From Arthrobacter sp. HY1533 (lineage in GTDB: Bacteria > Actinomycetota > Actinomycetes > Actinomycetales > Micrococcaceae), in NCBI RefSeq assembly GCF_027568515.1, contig NZ_JANKZF010000012.1:18441-82440 (forward strand): a stretch of DNA of 64,000 nt, read 5' to 3'. Positions 16,147 through 24,925 of the stretch are shown here, one piece after another. The notes beneath the pieces are model-generated. The model did no database searches. It had not been told where the DNA came from and saw nothing but the letters and a program-made list of their open reading frames with translations. The translations under genes and the position numbers were made by a program. Within the stretch, counting starts at the first letter, position 1, and each line of letters begins with the position of its first letter.

Positions 16147-17355
16147 CTATCCGGGCATCCCGGCCGCGAGCCACAGGGCCAGCACGGCGCCGGGGACCAG
16201 CACCGCCACCAGGGCAAGGCCGGCCAGGGCAAATCCCGCCCAATTGATGCTGATGCCCATGGACTTGAGCCGGCTGTGCCACAGTAGCGTGGCCAGGGAA
16301 GCCCAAGGCGAGACAAGCGGGCCCAGGTTGACGCCAATGAGCAGGGCGGCCAGCCTCACGGGGGATCCGGCCACCGGCTCAAGTGCCAGGTACGCGGGTA
16401 GGTTGTTGACCCCGTTGGCGCTGAGTGCGCCCAACCCGGCAAGCTGCAGCAGGCTGGTGAAGCCGTCGCCGGAGCCGGCAAACCGGGCCAACGCTGTGCC
16501 CAGGCCGTGGTCGTGGAGGGTGGCAACCAGCAGGAACAGTCCCATGGTCAGCAGCAGCGGCTGGACCGGCACCATTCCCCAACGCAGGGCTGAACGGCGG
16601 CGCAGAATGTAGACCGCCAGCAGAAACAAGGCCGCAATGGTTGCCGGAATCGCCACGGGAACACCCGAGACGAGGGCCGGGAGCAGCAGGGCCACGGTGG
16701 CGCCGCTGAGCACCAGCAGGCGGCGGTCCGATGCCGTCGGCAGCTTCGGAGGCGTGTATTGCCCGCGCAGGTCCTTGCGAAAGAACACCAACAGGAAAGC
16801 CACGGGCACCAGCGCGCCCACCAGGGCCGGCGCCCACATCAAGTGCAGGAAACCGGCCGGGCTGGCCCCCAGTTGCTGCTGCGCCAGCAGGTTGCTCAGG
16901 TTGGAAACCGGCAGGAAAAGTGAGGCCGTGTTGGCCAGCCACACAGTGGTCAGGGCAAACGGCAACGGGTGGATGCGAGCATGGCGCGCCAGGGAAACCA
17001 CCAATGGCGTGACCAGCACGGCCGTGGTGTCCAACGACAGGAACACGGTGCTCAGGCAGGCCAATGCCACCACGAACAACCACAGCGACATGACCCTGCC
17101 GGTGCCGCCCCGGCCCGGGCGTGCCCCGGCGCGGGCCAGCCAGGCCGTGATGAAACGGAACAGTCCGGCGTCGTCCGCCAGCTCCGTCACAACCGTCATG
17201 GCGGCAACAAACAGCAGGATGGGCACTGTGCGGGCAGCGAGCTCCAGCGCGGAAGCCCGGCCGAGAAGGCCTGTGCCAACCATCGCCAGTCCCAGCAGGC
17301 ACAGTGCGGCGGGGAAGCTGGCGGCCAACAGTTTCTTCAGGGCTGCGCCGGACAT
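16147..17355 (-). CDS. SLC13/ArsB-type ion transporter family protein
   Basis: A 402-residue polytopic membrane protein with about 11 spans. LSLDTTAVLVTPLVVSLA and the later GLGALSANGVNNLPAYLAL form two inverted-topology repeats typical of the ion transporter superfamily that includes ArsB, NhaD and SLC13 permeases; ANTASLFLPVSNLSN is the matching loop. The ion could be arsenite, an anion or sodium; the context (DNA glycosylase, hypothetical gene) does not decide. No arsR or arsC gene is adjacent. It lies 39 nt upstream of the glycosylase gene on the same strand, so the two may be cotranscribed. Confidence 0.8.
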   Translation of the reverse strand: MSGAALKKLLAASFPAALCLLGLAMVGTGLLGRASALELAARTVPILLFVAAMTVVTELADDAGLFRFITAWLARAGARPGRGGTGRVMSLWLFVVALACLSTVFLSLDTTAVLVTPLVVSLARHARIHPLPFALTTVWLANTASLFLPVSNLSNLLAQQQLGASPAGFLHLMWAPALVGALVPVAFLLVFFRKDLRGQYTPPKLPTASDRRLLVLSGATVALLLPALVSGVPVAIPATIAALFLLAVYILRRRSALRWGMVPVQPLLLTMGLFLLVATLHDHGLGTALARFAGSGDGFTSLLQLAGLGALSANGVNNLPAYLALEPVAGSPVRLAALLIGVNLGPLVSPWASLATLLWHSRLKSMGISINWAGFALAGLALVAVLVPGAVLALWLAAGMPG

Positions 17356-17505
17356 TCTCCAATGGTCGCATGGAGTCGCGGCTGGTTGCTGCCCGCCACC
17401 TCGGTGGGCTCCTTGTGGGCGGAACAGTCCTGGCGGACCGCTGGCCAGTGCACGACGGCGGCCCTAGGCTGAGCGGAACAGGTGACGGTTGGTGGAGGGG
17501 GAGCC

Positions 17506-18117
17506 ATGCAACGGGTTGGGGGCATCTTTGGCAGGGAGGCGCTGCCATCTTGGCAGGGGAGCGAGGGCAGTTCCTGGCCCCTGGCGGTGGCGCTGTTCAT
17601 TCGCGACGTTTACGCGTTGCCCGCCACGAAGCCCTTCTTCGTTCCGCCCATGGATCCCGAAGTGCCCGAGCACATCCCGGTGGTGGGACCGGCTGGCGAC
17701 GGCGCCTTGGCTGACGAATGGGCTGTTTGGTTCGACTCCTTGGTTCACAGCCGGGCATCCATCCACGAGTCGGCCGGCCTGATGTTGGAGGAGCGGACTT
17801 CTGCGTTCCGGCAGGCTGTTGAGAATCAACTGGAGCCGGCCGTGGCGGCGGCCGAAGCTTTCAGGAACCATGATGCGCTGGACATGAGGAACGGCTGGAA
17901 GACGGACGGCCCCATCCTGCCGAAGCTGGTCCGCTCCATTGAAAAGGAACTGGGCCGCAAGGCCGCACCTTTTGACCTTGAAATCCGGATCCTGCCGGTG
18001 GCCGGCACATGGCTGCACCAAGTTGCGCCGCAGCGGGTGCTCACCAACCGCGCCACCCGCTCCGACCCCGCCGAGCTGCGCCGCCTGCTTGGCCCCATCG
18101 TGAGGGAACTGGCCTAG
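17506..18117 (+). CDS. Hypothetical protein, 203 residues
   Basis: No family is recognised. The product is soluble, with a Trp/Phe-containing N-terminal part (PLAVALFIRDVYALPATKPF), a central helical region with acidic and amide residues (EERTSAFRQAVENQLEPAV) and a C-terminal beta-alpha segment (DLEIRILPVAG). ATG 17506 is chosen for GGAGGGGGA just upstream; a TAGGCT box at 17465-17470 can serve as -10. Its TAG stop shares the palindrome CTAG (18114-18117) with the stop of the convergent LysR gene. Confidence 0.68.
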   Translation: MQRVGGIFGREALPSWQGSEGSSWPLAVALFIRDVYALPATKPFFVPPMDPEVPEHIPVVGPAGDGALADEWAVWFDSLVHSRASIHESAGLMLEERTSAFRQAVENQLEPAVAAAEAFRNHDALDMRNGWKTDGPILPKLVRSIEKELGRKAAPFDLEIRILPVAGTWLHQVAPQRVLTNRATRSDPAELRRLLGPIVRELA

Positions 18118-19082
18118 GAAAGCCCGCCCTCCGGCGTCGAACTTCCCGCGGTGCCTGAGTCAACGGAGATGCCCTCGGCCGCCTGGGCCAGAATTTCGCG
18201 GCAGGCCAGGATGGCGGGGCGCAAGCGGCTGGCCAGGCGGGCCGAGGTGAAGACAGTGCGGCGCGGGCGCTGCGGCAACTCGATCAACGTCAGCGCCGGC
18301 GGGCGGCCGGTCCACATGAGGTCCGGCATGAGGCCCACCGCGTTGCCGGATTCGATGAGGCGGACCTGCGCCTGGAGGTCGGCGGTTTCAAAGCGGACGT
18401 CGGGTTCGAATCCGGCCTGGCGGCAGGCCTGCTCGGCCCAGTGGCGGGACGCGGCACCGTGCGGCTCCATGACCCAGGGCAGTTGCGCGGTGTCGGCCAG
18501 GCCCGTGATGGGGCCCGTGAGGAGCCGGGCCATGCCGCCGGCCACGCCGTCGTGCGGCACGGCGAGGCGGATGGCGTCGGAGGTGAGCGTGGCGCGGTCC
18601 AACTCTGGGTGCAGCGGCGCGGCGTGGCCGGGGTACTGCTCGGCCACCACCAAATCAAAGTCCCTGGCCCACGTCTCGTACAGGGCGGCCTCGGGCTCGC
18701 GCTGCACCACCTCGATGCGCACCTCGGGGTACGCCCGGGCCATGGCCGTGAGCATGTCCGGCAGCAGCGCCAGGGCCGCCGACTGGAAGACGGCCAGCTT
18801 CACGGTGCCGGTCACGGTGGACAGGGATGCGGAGAGGTCGGCCTCGGCACGCTCCAGAGTCTCCAGGATCTCGGCTGTGTGGGCCACAAGGATCTCCGCC
18901 TGGGCCGTGAGCTGCACCCGCCGGCCCACCTTGCGCAGCAGTTGCGTGCCGGCCTCCTTCTCCAGCAGGGCCAGCTGCTGGGACACCGCAGAGGGGCTGT
19001 ATTGCAGGGCCGCGGCCACATCTGCGAGGGTCCCGCGCAGGTGCAATTCACGCAGCAATCGCAGGCGTTTGATGTCCAGCAC
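18114..19082 (-). CDS. LysR family transcriptional regulator, likely of putA
   Basis: A 322-residue LysR protein. The N-terminal winged helix is LHLRGTLADVAAALQYSPSA followed by VSQQLALLEKE; a linker helix and a periplasmic-binding-like effector domain (about 90-300) follow. The gene starts at GTG 19080-19082 behind GGAGG, and is divergent from putA with 126 nt between starts, the usual layout for a LysR regulator and its target. PutA here lacks its own DNA-binding domain, which makes an external regulator more likely. The effector, perhaps proline, is inferred. Confidence 0.9.
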   Translation of the reverse strand: MLDIKRLRLLRELHLRGTLADVAAALQYSPSAVSQQLALLEKEAGTQLLRKVGRRVQLTAQAEILVAHTAEILETLERAEADLSASLSTVTGTVKLAVFQSAALALLPDMLTAMARAYPEVRIEVVQREPEAALYETWARDFDLVVAEQYPGHAAPLHPELDRATLTSDAIRLAVPHDGVAGGMARLLTGPITGLADTAQLPWVMEPHGAASRHWAEQACRQAGFEPDVRFETADLQAQVRLIESGNAVGLMPDLMWTGRPPALTLIELPQRPRRTVFTSARLASRLRPAILACREILAQAAEGISVDSGTAGSSTPEGGLS

Positions 19083-19208
19083 GGAGGCCTCCGTTTAGTT
19101 AAGAAAAAGTGATCAATATTCATCATAAATCACCACTTTTGCTAAATCGACAAAGGTCTCATACTGGTCATTGGAATTGAATTCCCCAACCCCCAGCCAC
19201 CAGCAGAA
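19083..19208. promoter_or_regulatory. Divergent LysR/putA control region with palindromes
   Basis: AAAAGTG (19105-19111) pairs with CACTTTT (19134-19140), and overlapping GTGAT (19109-19113) pairs with ATCAC (19129-19133). GGAATT-G-AATTCC (19173-19185) is a separate perfect palindrome. TTGCTA (19139-19144) and TACTGG (19162-19167), 17 nt apart, are a possible putA promoter. The AT-rich palindrome lies just upstream of that -35, where LysR activators bind. Confidence 0.55.
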
Positions 19209-22200
19209 ATGAACGCACCCGCCACCATGACAAGCACCACCACAGCGGCCACCGCCGCCAACATCCCGGTCCCCGGCAACGACCTTGCCGAGGAGACCAT
19301 TGCCCTGGTTCGGCACTGGCTCAGCGAGGCCGCCAAGTTCCCCGCCGACGTTTCGGCGCAGCGACTGGCCGGTGTCCTGAAGGACCCCAACGGCCTGGAC
19401 TTCACCGTGGGCTTTGTGGACGGCGTGATCCGCCCCGAGGACCTCGCCGTGGCCGGCCGCAACCTGGCCGCCCTGGCCCCCAAGGTACCGGCGTTCCTGC
19501 CCTGGTACATGCGCGGCGCCGTCCGCCTCGGTGGCATCATGGCCCCGATCCTGCCGGGCATTGTCATCCCGATCGCCCGCAAGGTGCTGCGCGAAATGGT
19601 GGGCCACCTGATTGTGGACGCCACCGACGCCAAGCTGGGCCCGGCCATCGCCAAGATCCGCAAGGGCGGCGTTGACCTGAACATCAACCTGCTCGGCGAG
19701 GCCGTGCTGGGCGAGAAGGAAGCCGCCCGCCGCCTGCAGGGAACCCTGGACCTGCTGGCCCGCGAGGACGTTGACTACGTCTCCATCAAGGAATCCTCCA
19801 CCGTGGCCCCGCACTCGCCGTGGGCCTTTGACGACGCCGTCAACCACATCGTGGAGAAGCTCACCCCGCTGTACACGCTGGCCAACTCCTTCCCCAAGGC
19901 AAAGTTCATCAACCTGGACATGGAGGAGTACAAGGACCTCACCATGACCATCGCGGTGTTCAAGCGCATCCTGGACAAGCCCGAGTTCAAGAACCTCGAA
20001 GCCGGCATCGTGCTCCAGGCCTACCTGCCGGACACCCTGGCCGCCATGATCGACCTGCAGGAATGGGCCGCTGCCCGCCGTGCCGAGGGCGGTGCCGCCG
20101 TCAAGGTACGCATCGTCAAGGGCGCCAACCTGCCCATGGAACAGGTCCAGGAATCCGTCTTCGGCTGGCCGCTGGCCACCTGGGGCACCAAGCAGGACTC
20201 CGACACCAACTACAAGCGCATCGTCAACTACGCGCTGACCCCCGAACACATCAACAACGTCAACATCGGCGTGGCCGGCCACAACCTCTTCGATGTGGCC
20301 CACGCCTGGCTGCTGGCCAAGCAGCGCGGCATTGACACGGCCACCGGCCAGCTCGAATTCGAGATGCTGCTGGGCATGGCCACCGGCCAGGCCGAGGCCG
20401 TCCGCAAGGACGTTGGCTCGCTGCTGCTCTACACACCCGTGGTCCACCCGGGCGAATTCGACGTGGCCATCGCCTACCTCATCCGCCGCCTGGAAGAGGG
20501 CGCAAGCCAGGACAACTTCATGTCCGCCGTGTTTGAGCTTTCCGAGAACGAGGCCCTGTTCGAGCGCGAGACCAACCGCTTCCTGGCTTCCCTGGAAGAC
20601 CTGGACACCTCCGTTCCTCCGACCAACCGTGTGCAGGACCGCAACCTCCCGGCCGTTGCCGCGCCGGTCGATTCCTTCGCGAACACCCCGGACACCGATC
20701 CTTCGCTGGTGCCCAACCACGCCTGGGGCCGCGACATCCTGGCCCGCATCCCCGGCTCGGAGCTCGGCAATGACATCGTCGCCGCCACCACCGTCACGGA
20801 ACTCGACGAGCTGAACCGCATCGTGGCCACCGCCGTCGACTCCGCTACTGCCTGGGGTGCCATGACCGGTGCCGAGCGCGCCGCCATCCTGCACCGCGCC
20901 GGCGACGTCCTGGATGCCCGCCGCGCCGACTTCATGGAGGTCATGGCCTCCGAGACCGGCAAGACGCTGGACCAGTCCGACCCCGAAATCAGCGAAGCGG
21001 TGGACTTTGCCCACTACTACGCCGAGCGTGCCAAGGACCTGGAAACGGTCGACGGCGCAACGTTCGTCCCGGCCAAGCTCACAGTGGTGACCCCGCCGTG
21101 GAACTTCCCCGTTGCCATCCCGGCCGGCTCCACCCTCTCGGCACTCGCCGCCGGCTCCGCCGTCGTCATCAAGCCGGCACCGCAGGCACAGCGCAGCGGA
21201 TCCCTCATGGTCAAGGCCCTGTGGGACGCCGGCGTGCCCCGCGATGTCCTGGCCCTGGTGCAGCTGGGTGAAAACGAGCTGGGCCAGGCCCTCGTGGCGC
21301 ACCCCGCCGTGGACCGCCTCATCCTGACCGGCGGCTACGAAACCGCCGAGCTGTTCCGCAGCTTCCGCAACGACCTGCCCATGCTGGCGGAGACCTCCGG
21401 CAAGAACGCCATCATCGTCACCCCCAGTGCCGACCTGGACCTGGCCGCGAAGGATGTTGTGCAGTCCGCCTTCGGCCACGCCGGGCAGAAGTGCTCCGCC
21501 GCCTCGCTGGTCATCATGGTCGGTTCCGTGGCCAAGTCCAACCGCTTCCGCAACCAGCTGCTCGACGCCGCTGCGAGCCTGAGCGTGGGCTACCCGGAGA
21601 CCGCCACCACGCAGATGGGCCCGGTCATTGAGCCGGCCGCCGGCAAGCTGCTGGGCGCCCTGACCACGCTGGATTCCGGCGAGGCCTGGGCCATCGAGCC
21701 CAAGCAGCTGGACGAGACCGGGCGCCTCTGGTCCCCGGGCGTTCGCACCGGTGTTGCCGCGGGCTCCAACTTCCACCTGACCGAATTCTTCGGCCCCGTG
21801 CTGGGTGTCATGCAGGCAGAGACGCTCGAGGAGGCCATTTCCATGGTCAACGGGATCGACTACGGCCTCACCTCCGGCCTGCACTCCCTGGACTCCGCGG
21901 AGATCGGTCTCTGGCTGGACACCGTCCAGGCCGGAAACCTGTATGTGAACCGCGGCATCACCGGTGCCATTGTGCAGCGCCAGCCGTTCGGTGGCTGGAA
22001 GAAGTCGGCCGTGGGTGCCGGCACCAAGGCCGGCGGCCCCAACTACCTCATGGGCCTGGGCTCATGGGTCCCCGCGACGGCCACGGCCACCGCGACCCTG
22101 GGCGACGCCGCGACCAAGCTGCTCTCGGCTGCGTCCGCACTGTCGGCCGACGAGCAGGCCTTCCTGACGCGTTCGCTGCACAGCGATGCCGCCGCCTGGG

Positions 22201-22679
22201 CCGCTGAATTCGGCGCAGCCAAGGATGTCTCCGGGCTGTGGGCCGAGCGCAACGTGTTCCGCTACGTGCCGCTGAACCCGCTGGTCCGCCTCGCCGAGGG
22301 CGAATCCACCGCCAAGCTGCTGCGCGTGCTTGCGGCAGGCATCCTGGCCGGGGCAACCCCGGAAGTCTCCTCCGCCGTCGTGCTTTCCAGCGAGGTCCAG
22401 GCCCTGCTGCTGAGCCAGCGCATCACCGTTTCGGTGGAGAACGACGCCGAGTGGCTCACTCGTGCGAAGGCCTTCGGCGCCGGCCGCATCCGCCTCATCG
22501 GCGGCGACGCCGCAGCCCTGTACGCGGCCACCGGCGGACGCCCCGACCTGGCGATCTACCACGGTGAGGTCACCGAGGCCGGCCGCGTGGAGATGCTGCC
22601 ATTCCTGCACGAGCAGGCCGTCAGCATCACGGCGCACCGCTTCGGCACCCCGAACCACCTCTCGGACGCGCTGATCTAG
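19209..22679 (+). CDS. putA: Bifunctional proline dehydrogenase / L-glutamate gamma-semialdehyde dehydrogenase
   Basis: A 1156-residue PutA. It oxidises proline to pyrroline-5-carboxylate with FAD, then the semialdehyde to glutamate with NAD. The PRODH barrel covers about residues 90-430 (DVDYVSIKESS, FINLDMEEYKDL, RIVKGANLP). The ALDH domain covers about 490-960, with TPPWNFPVAIP, catalytic Glu728 (ETSGKN) and Cys762 (GQKCSA). There is no N-terminal ribbon-helix-helix, so it is not a self-regulating form. About 200 residues follow the ALDH domain with no clear catalytic motif; trifunctional and type C PutAs carry a structural ALDH-like tail there. Divergent from the LysR gene. Confidence 0.97.
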   Translation: MNAPATMTSTTTAATAANIPVPGNDLAEETIALVRHWLSEAAKFPADVSAQRLAGVLKDPNGLDFTVGFVDGVIRPEDLAVAGRNLAALAPKVPAFLPWYMRGAVRLGGIMAPILPGIVIPIARKVLREMVGHLIVDATDAKLGPAIAKIRKGGVDLNINLLGEAVLGEKEAARRLQGTLDLLAREDVDYVSIKESSTVAPHSPWAFDDAVNHIVEKLTPLYTLANSFPKAKFINLDMEEYKDLTMTIAVFKRILDKPEFKNLEAGIVLQAYLPDTLAAMIDLQEWAAARRAEGGAAVKVRIVKGANLPMEQVQESVFGWPLATWGTKQDSDTNYKRIVNYALTPEHINNVNIGVAGHNLFDVAHAWLLAKQRGIDTATGQLEFEMLLGMATGQAEAVRKDVGSLLLYTPVVHPGEFDVAIAYLIRRLEEGASQDNFMSAVFELSENEALFERETNRFLASLEDLDTSVPPTNRVQDRNLPAVAAPVDSFANTPDTDPSLVPNHAWGRDILARIPGSELGNDIVAATTVTELDELNRIVATAVDSATAWGAMTGAERAAILHRAGDVLDARRADFMEVMASETGKTLDQSDPEISEAVDFAHYYAERAKDLETVDGATFVPAKLTVVTPPWNFPVAIPAGSTLSALAAGSAVVIKPAPQAQRSGSLMVKALWDAGVPRDVLALVQLGENELGQALVAHPAVDRLILTGGYETAELFRSFRNDLPMLAETSGKNAIIVTPSADLDLAAKDVVQSAFGHAGQKCSAASLVIMVGSVAKSNRFRNQLLDAAASLSVGYPETATTQMGPVIEPAAGKLLGALTTLDSGEAWAIEPKQLDETGRLWSPGVRTGVAAGSNFHLTEFFGPVLGVMQAETLEEAISMVNGIDYGLTSGLHSLDSAEIGLWLDTVQAGNLYVNRGITGAIVQRQPFGGWKKSAVGAGTKAGGPNYLMGLGSWVPATATATATLGDAATKLLSAASALSADEQAFLTRSLHSDAAAWAAEFGAAKDVSGLWAERNVFRYVPLNPLVRLAEGESTAKLLRVLAAGILAGATPEVSSAVVLSSEVQALLLSQRITVSVENDAEWLTRAKAFGAGRIRLIGGDAAALYAATGGRPDLAIYHGEVTEAGRVEMLPFLHEQAVSITAHRFGTPNHLSDALI

Positions 22680-22690
22680 CCCCCGCCCCT

Positions 22691-22829
22691 CAGACGCTCC
22701 CTCACTTCTGGGGGTGTTTAACGAAACGCTCCCTCACTTCTGGGGGTGTTTAGCGAAACGCTCCCTCACCGGGGATGAACTGGTGAGGGAGCGTTTCGTT
22801 AAACACCCCGTTTGGTGAGGGAGCGTCTG
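22691..22829. repeat. Long palindromic repeat array, GCTCCCTCAC family, copy 1
   Basis: The outer arms 22691-22705 and 22815-22829 are perfect 15-bp inverted copies. Inside, two direct copies of a module made of GGGGTGTTT, a CGAAAC core and GCTCCCTCAC (22711-22737, 22743-22770) are followed by one inverted copy (22782-22809) that matches the second at 27 of 28 positions. It lies between the convergent ends of putA and the VOC gene and would also act as a terminator for both. Confidence 0.9.
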
Positions 22830-22837
22830 TGGTGGGG

Positions 22838-23239
22838 CTACGCCTGGGCGATGCGGACCGTGTTGCCGGAGGGGTCGCGGAAGGCGCAGTCCTTGGGGCC
22901 CCACGGCTGGGCGATGGGTTCCTGCAGCACCTCGGCCCCGGCGGTGACTGCCTGCTCAAAGGTGGCGTCGAGGTCGGAGGCGGTGAAGTTGAGCATGGGC
23001 AGCACGCCCTTGGCCAGGAGGCGGGCCATGGCGTCGCCATCCTCCTTGGAACGGCCGGCGTGTGGTTCGGAGAGCACAATGCCCAGGCCGGGCTGGGACT
23101 GCGTGCCCATGGTGACCCAGCGGAACTCGCCGTTGCTGACGTCGTTCTGGACCTCCAGGCCCAGGGCGTCGCGGTAGAAGGCGATGGACTCGTCGGGGTC
23201 GTTGACGGTCAGGTGCGTGTACTGAAGTGAAATGGTCAT
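22838..23239 (-). CDS. VOC family protein (glyoxalase superfamily)
   Basis: A 133-residue single-module VOC protein: TISLQYTHLTVNDPDESIAF opens the fold, and CAFRDPSGNTVRIAQA is the typical closing strand. Likely a metal-dependent lyase, dioxygenase or resistance-type binding protein; the substrate is unknown. ATG 23237-23239 gives the normal start; the open frame extends upstream only because it overlaps the AraC gene. It lies 10 nt after the AraC stop, so both are probably cotranscribed, though a TAGCGT box 7 nt before the ATG could drive a separate leaderless message. Confidence 0.87.
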   Translation of the reverse strand: MTISLQYTHLTVNDPDESIAFYRDALGLEVQNDVSNGEFRWVTMGTQSQPGLGIVLSEPHAGRSKEDGDAMARLLAKGVLPMLNFTASDLDATFEQAVTAGAEVLQEPIAQPWGPKDCAFRDPSGNTVRIAQA

Positions 23240-23249
23240 GGCAGCAACG

Positions 23250-23738
23250 CTATGCCTGCGGTGGAGCGGGCGCTTCTTCAATCCTGCTCGGCTTGCCGGC
23301 CGGGCCGTTGAGCGACGCCGGGCCGTTCCTGGTGGGCCGGGTGGTGTTCCGGGCAAAGCACGGCGGCATGGCCTCGATGGCGCTGTGGTCGCGGGACTTG
23401 TAGCTGCTGGGCGTTTCGCCCATGATTTCGGTGAAGCGGGAACTGAAGGACCCCAGCGAGGTGGCGCCCACGGCCATGCACGCATCGGTCACCGAGACGC
23501 CGGCGCGCAGCAGCGCCGCGGCCCGTTCGATCCGCCGCGTCATGAGGTAGGAGTACGGGGATTCGCCGTAGGCCTCGCGGAATTTGCGGGAAAAATGCGC
23601 GGGGGACATGAATGCCTTCGCCGCTATGGTGGGGACGTCCAGCGGCTCCGCATATTCCCTGTCGATCAGGTCCCTGGCCCGGCGCAGAAGCACCAGCGTG
23701 GCCAGTTCATCCGCCGTGACAGCCGGACCGGGGCTCAT
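23250..23738 (-). CDS. AraC family transcriptional regulator (short, DNA-binding domain only)
   Basis: A 162-residue protein made almost entirely of the double helix-turn-helix AraC/XylS domain: IAAKAFMSPAHFSRKFREAY and VTDACMAVGATSLGSFSSRF are the two recognition units. There is no separate sensor domain. A disordered Pro/Arg tail ends the protein. Its ATG overlaps the stop of the upstream P-loop gene by 4 nt (ATGA, 23735-23738) and the VOC gene follows, so it sits mid-operon. AraC-VOC pairs are common and usually regulate the VOC gene. Confidence 0.88.
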   Translation of the reverse strand: MSPGPAVTADELATLVLLRRARDLIDREYAEPLDVPTIAAKAFMSPAHFSRKFREAYGESPYSYLMTRRIERAAALLRAGVSVTDACMAVGATSLGSFSSRFTEIMGETPSSYKSRDHSAIEAMPPCFARNTTRPTRNGPASLNGPAGKPSRIEEAPAPPQA

Positions 23739-24316
23739 GCCGGGCCCCGCCGGGCAGCATCAACGTCCACGGCCAGCCGCCCCAGCCAGGCATCGACCTC
23801 GCGGGGCGAAGACAACCGCACCACGCACAGCCCCGGATACTTCCCCTCAAGCGTGGGCACCAGCCCCCGGAGCTTGTGGCGGGTGCGCCAGCCCCAGCGG
23901 ATGATGTGGTCGCGGTCGGTGAACACGCCGAGCAGCGGCCCCTCGAAATTGCCGTTCCACAGCTCCTGCCGCCGCAGCCTGCGCCGGACGGTGCGCCGGA
24001 TGAGCCGCCCCATGGAGACGGGCACGGGAAAGTCCAGCCAGACAAGCGTTTCCGCGCGGCCGGCAAGCTGCGCACGCACGGCCGAGTACTGCCACTCCGT
24101 GACCCAGGCCGGCGCACTGCTGAAACGGTCGACGTCGTCGGCAAAGTCCGCGCGCGGCTCCCAGTTCGGCCCGTGGAACAGGCTGTCGATCTCGGTGTGC
24201 GGGAGGTGAAGAATGCTGCCGATCCGCCGGGCGAGCGTGGTCTTGCCGCTGCCGGACACGCCGGCCACCAGCACGCGGCGGGGCTGCCGGGGGAGGGGGT
24301 CGTTGGCGGAAAGCAC
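23735..24316 (-). CDS. P-loop adenylate-kinase-like NTPase (topology modulation/FlaR type)
   Basis: A 193-residue protein with Walker A GVSGSGKT (about 19-26), HTEIDSLFHGPNWEPR after it, and ETLVWLDFPVPVSMGRLIRR as the strand and lid region. This pattern is that of the small nucleotide-kinase-like proteins annotated as topology modulation proteins; a phosphotransfer role on a small molecule is possible but unproven. The start is GTG 24314-24316, exactly 6 nt after TAGACT, implying a leaderless message. It leads a three-gene operon with araC-like and VOC genes. Confidence 0.85.
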   Translation of the reverse strand: MLSANDPLPRQPRRVLVAGVSGSGKTTLARRIGSILHLPHTEIDSLFHGPNWEPRADFADDVDRFSSAPAWVTEWQYSAVRAQLAGRAETLVWLDFPVPVSMGRLIRRTVRRRLRRQELWNGNFEGPLLGVFTDRDHIIRWGWRTRHKLRGLVPTLEGKYPGLCVVRLSSPREVDAWLGRLAVDVDAARRGPA

Positions 24317-24373
24317 GCCACGAGTCTACGGCTGCGGCGCCCGGGCCGCCATCGTTTCTGGCCCCGTGGCGCG

Positions 24374-24814
24374 TCAGCCCGCCTGCGACTCGGCGAACGC
24401 CTTGAACGCCTGCATGGACTTGCGGGTTTCCTTCGTGAAGCTTGAGCCGAACAGCAGGCCGATAACCTTCATGAAGCCCTTCAGCTCAAAGATGTTGTGG
24501 GCCACCCACCTGGTGGCGGTGCCGTCCACGTCAATGAACTGGTTGTTGCTGATGTTGTGCACGCCCTTGGCGTCGTATGTGCCGTCAAAGTGGTCCGGGA
24601 GCTGGCGGCGGACGATTGTCTCCACCATCTCCAGCGTGCCCTTGCCGCGCTTGTACGTGAGCTTCGAGGTGGCCCCCTCCTGGCCCGGAACGCCGGTCAG
24701 GGGCTCGAAGGACAGCAGGCCCTCCTGCCACTGGGGCATGAGGTCGGGGTTGTCGAAAAGTTCGATGAAACGTTCGCGCGGGACGTTGACCACAATCTCC
24801 TGGGTGTATTCCAT
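24374..24814 (-). CDS. SRPBCC (START/Bet v1-like) family protein
   Basis: A 146-residue helix-grip protein. MEYTQEIVVNVPRERFIELF and NPDLMPQWQEGLLSFEPLTG are typical of polyketide-cyclase/SRPBCC proteins, with a long C-terminal helix (ETRKSMQAFKAFAESQA). The family holds hydrophobic ligands; the ligand here is unknown. TAGACT ends 6 nt before the ATG, so the mRNA is probably leaderless. It is divergent from the cystathionine beta-synthase gene, 111 nt away. Confidence 0.87.
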   Translation of the reverse strand: MEYTQEIVVNVPRERFIELFDNPDLMPQWQEGLLSFEPLTGVPGQEGATSKLTYKRGKGTLEMVETIVRRQLPDHFDGTYDAKGVHNISNNQFIDVDGTATRWVAHNIFELKGFMKVIGLLFGSSFTKETRKSMQAFKAFAESQAG

Positions 24815-24925
24815 GGCGGAAGTCTATCCGCAGCCCAGCCTTGATGGCTTGGCTGCGAACAAGGAAAAGTCCCATGGGGTCATGCCCAATGGCCACGGCC
24901 GGGTGGGGAGGGCTACCTTTGAACC

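Noticed and set aside
15154..17355. Arsenic resistance operon
   Set aside because: The permease could be ArsB-like, but there is no arsR, arsC or other arsenic gene around it.
22691..22829. CRISPR array
   Set aside because: Repeated units with short gaps, but copies are inverted and few, spacers are 5 nt and there are no cas genes.
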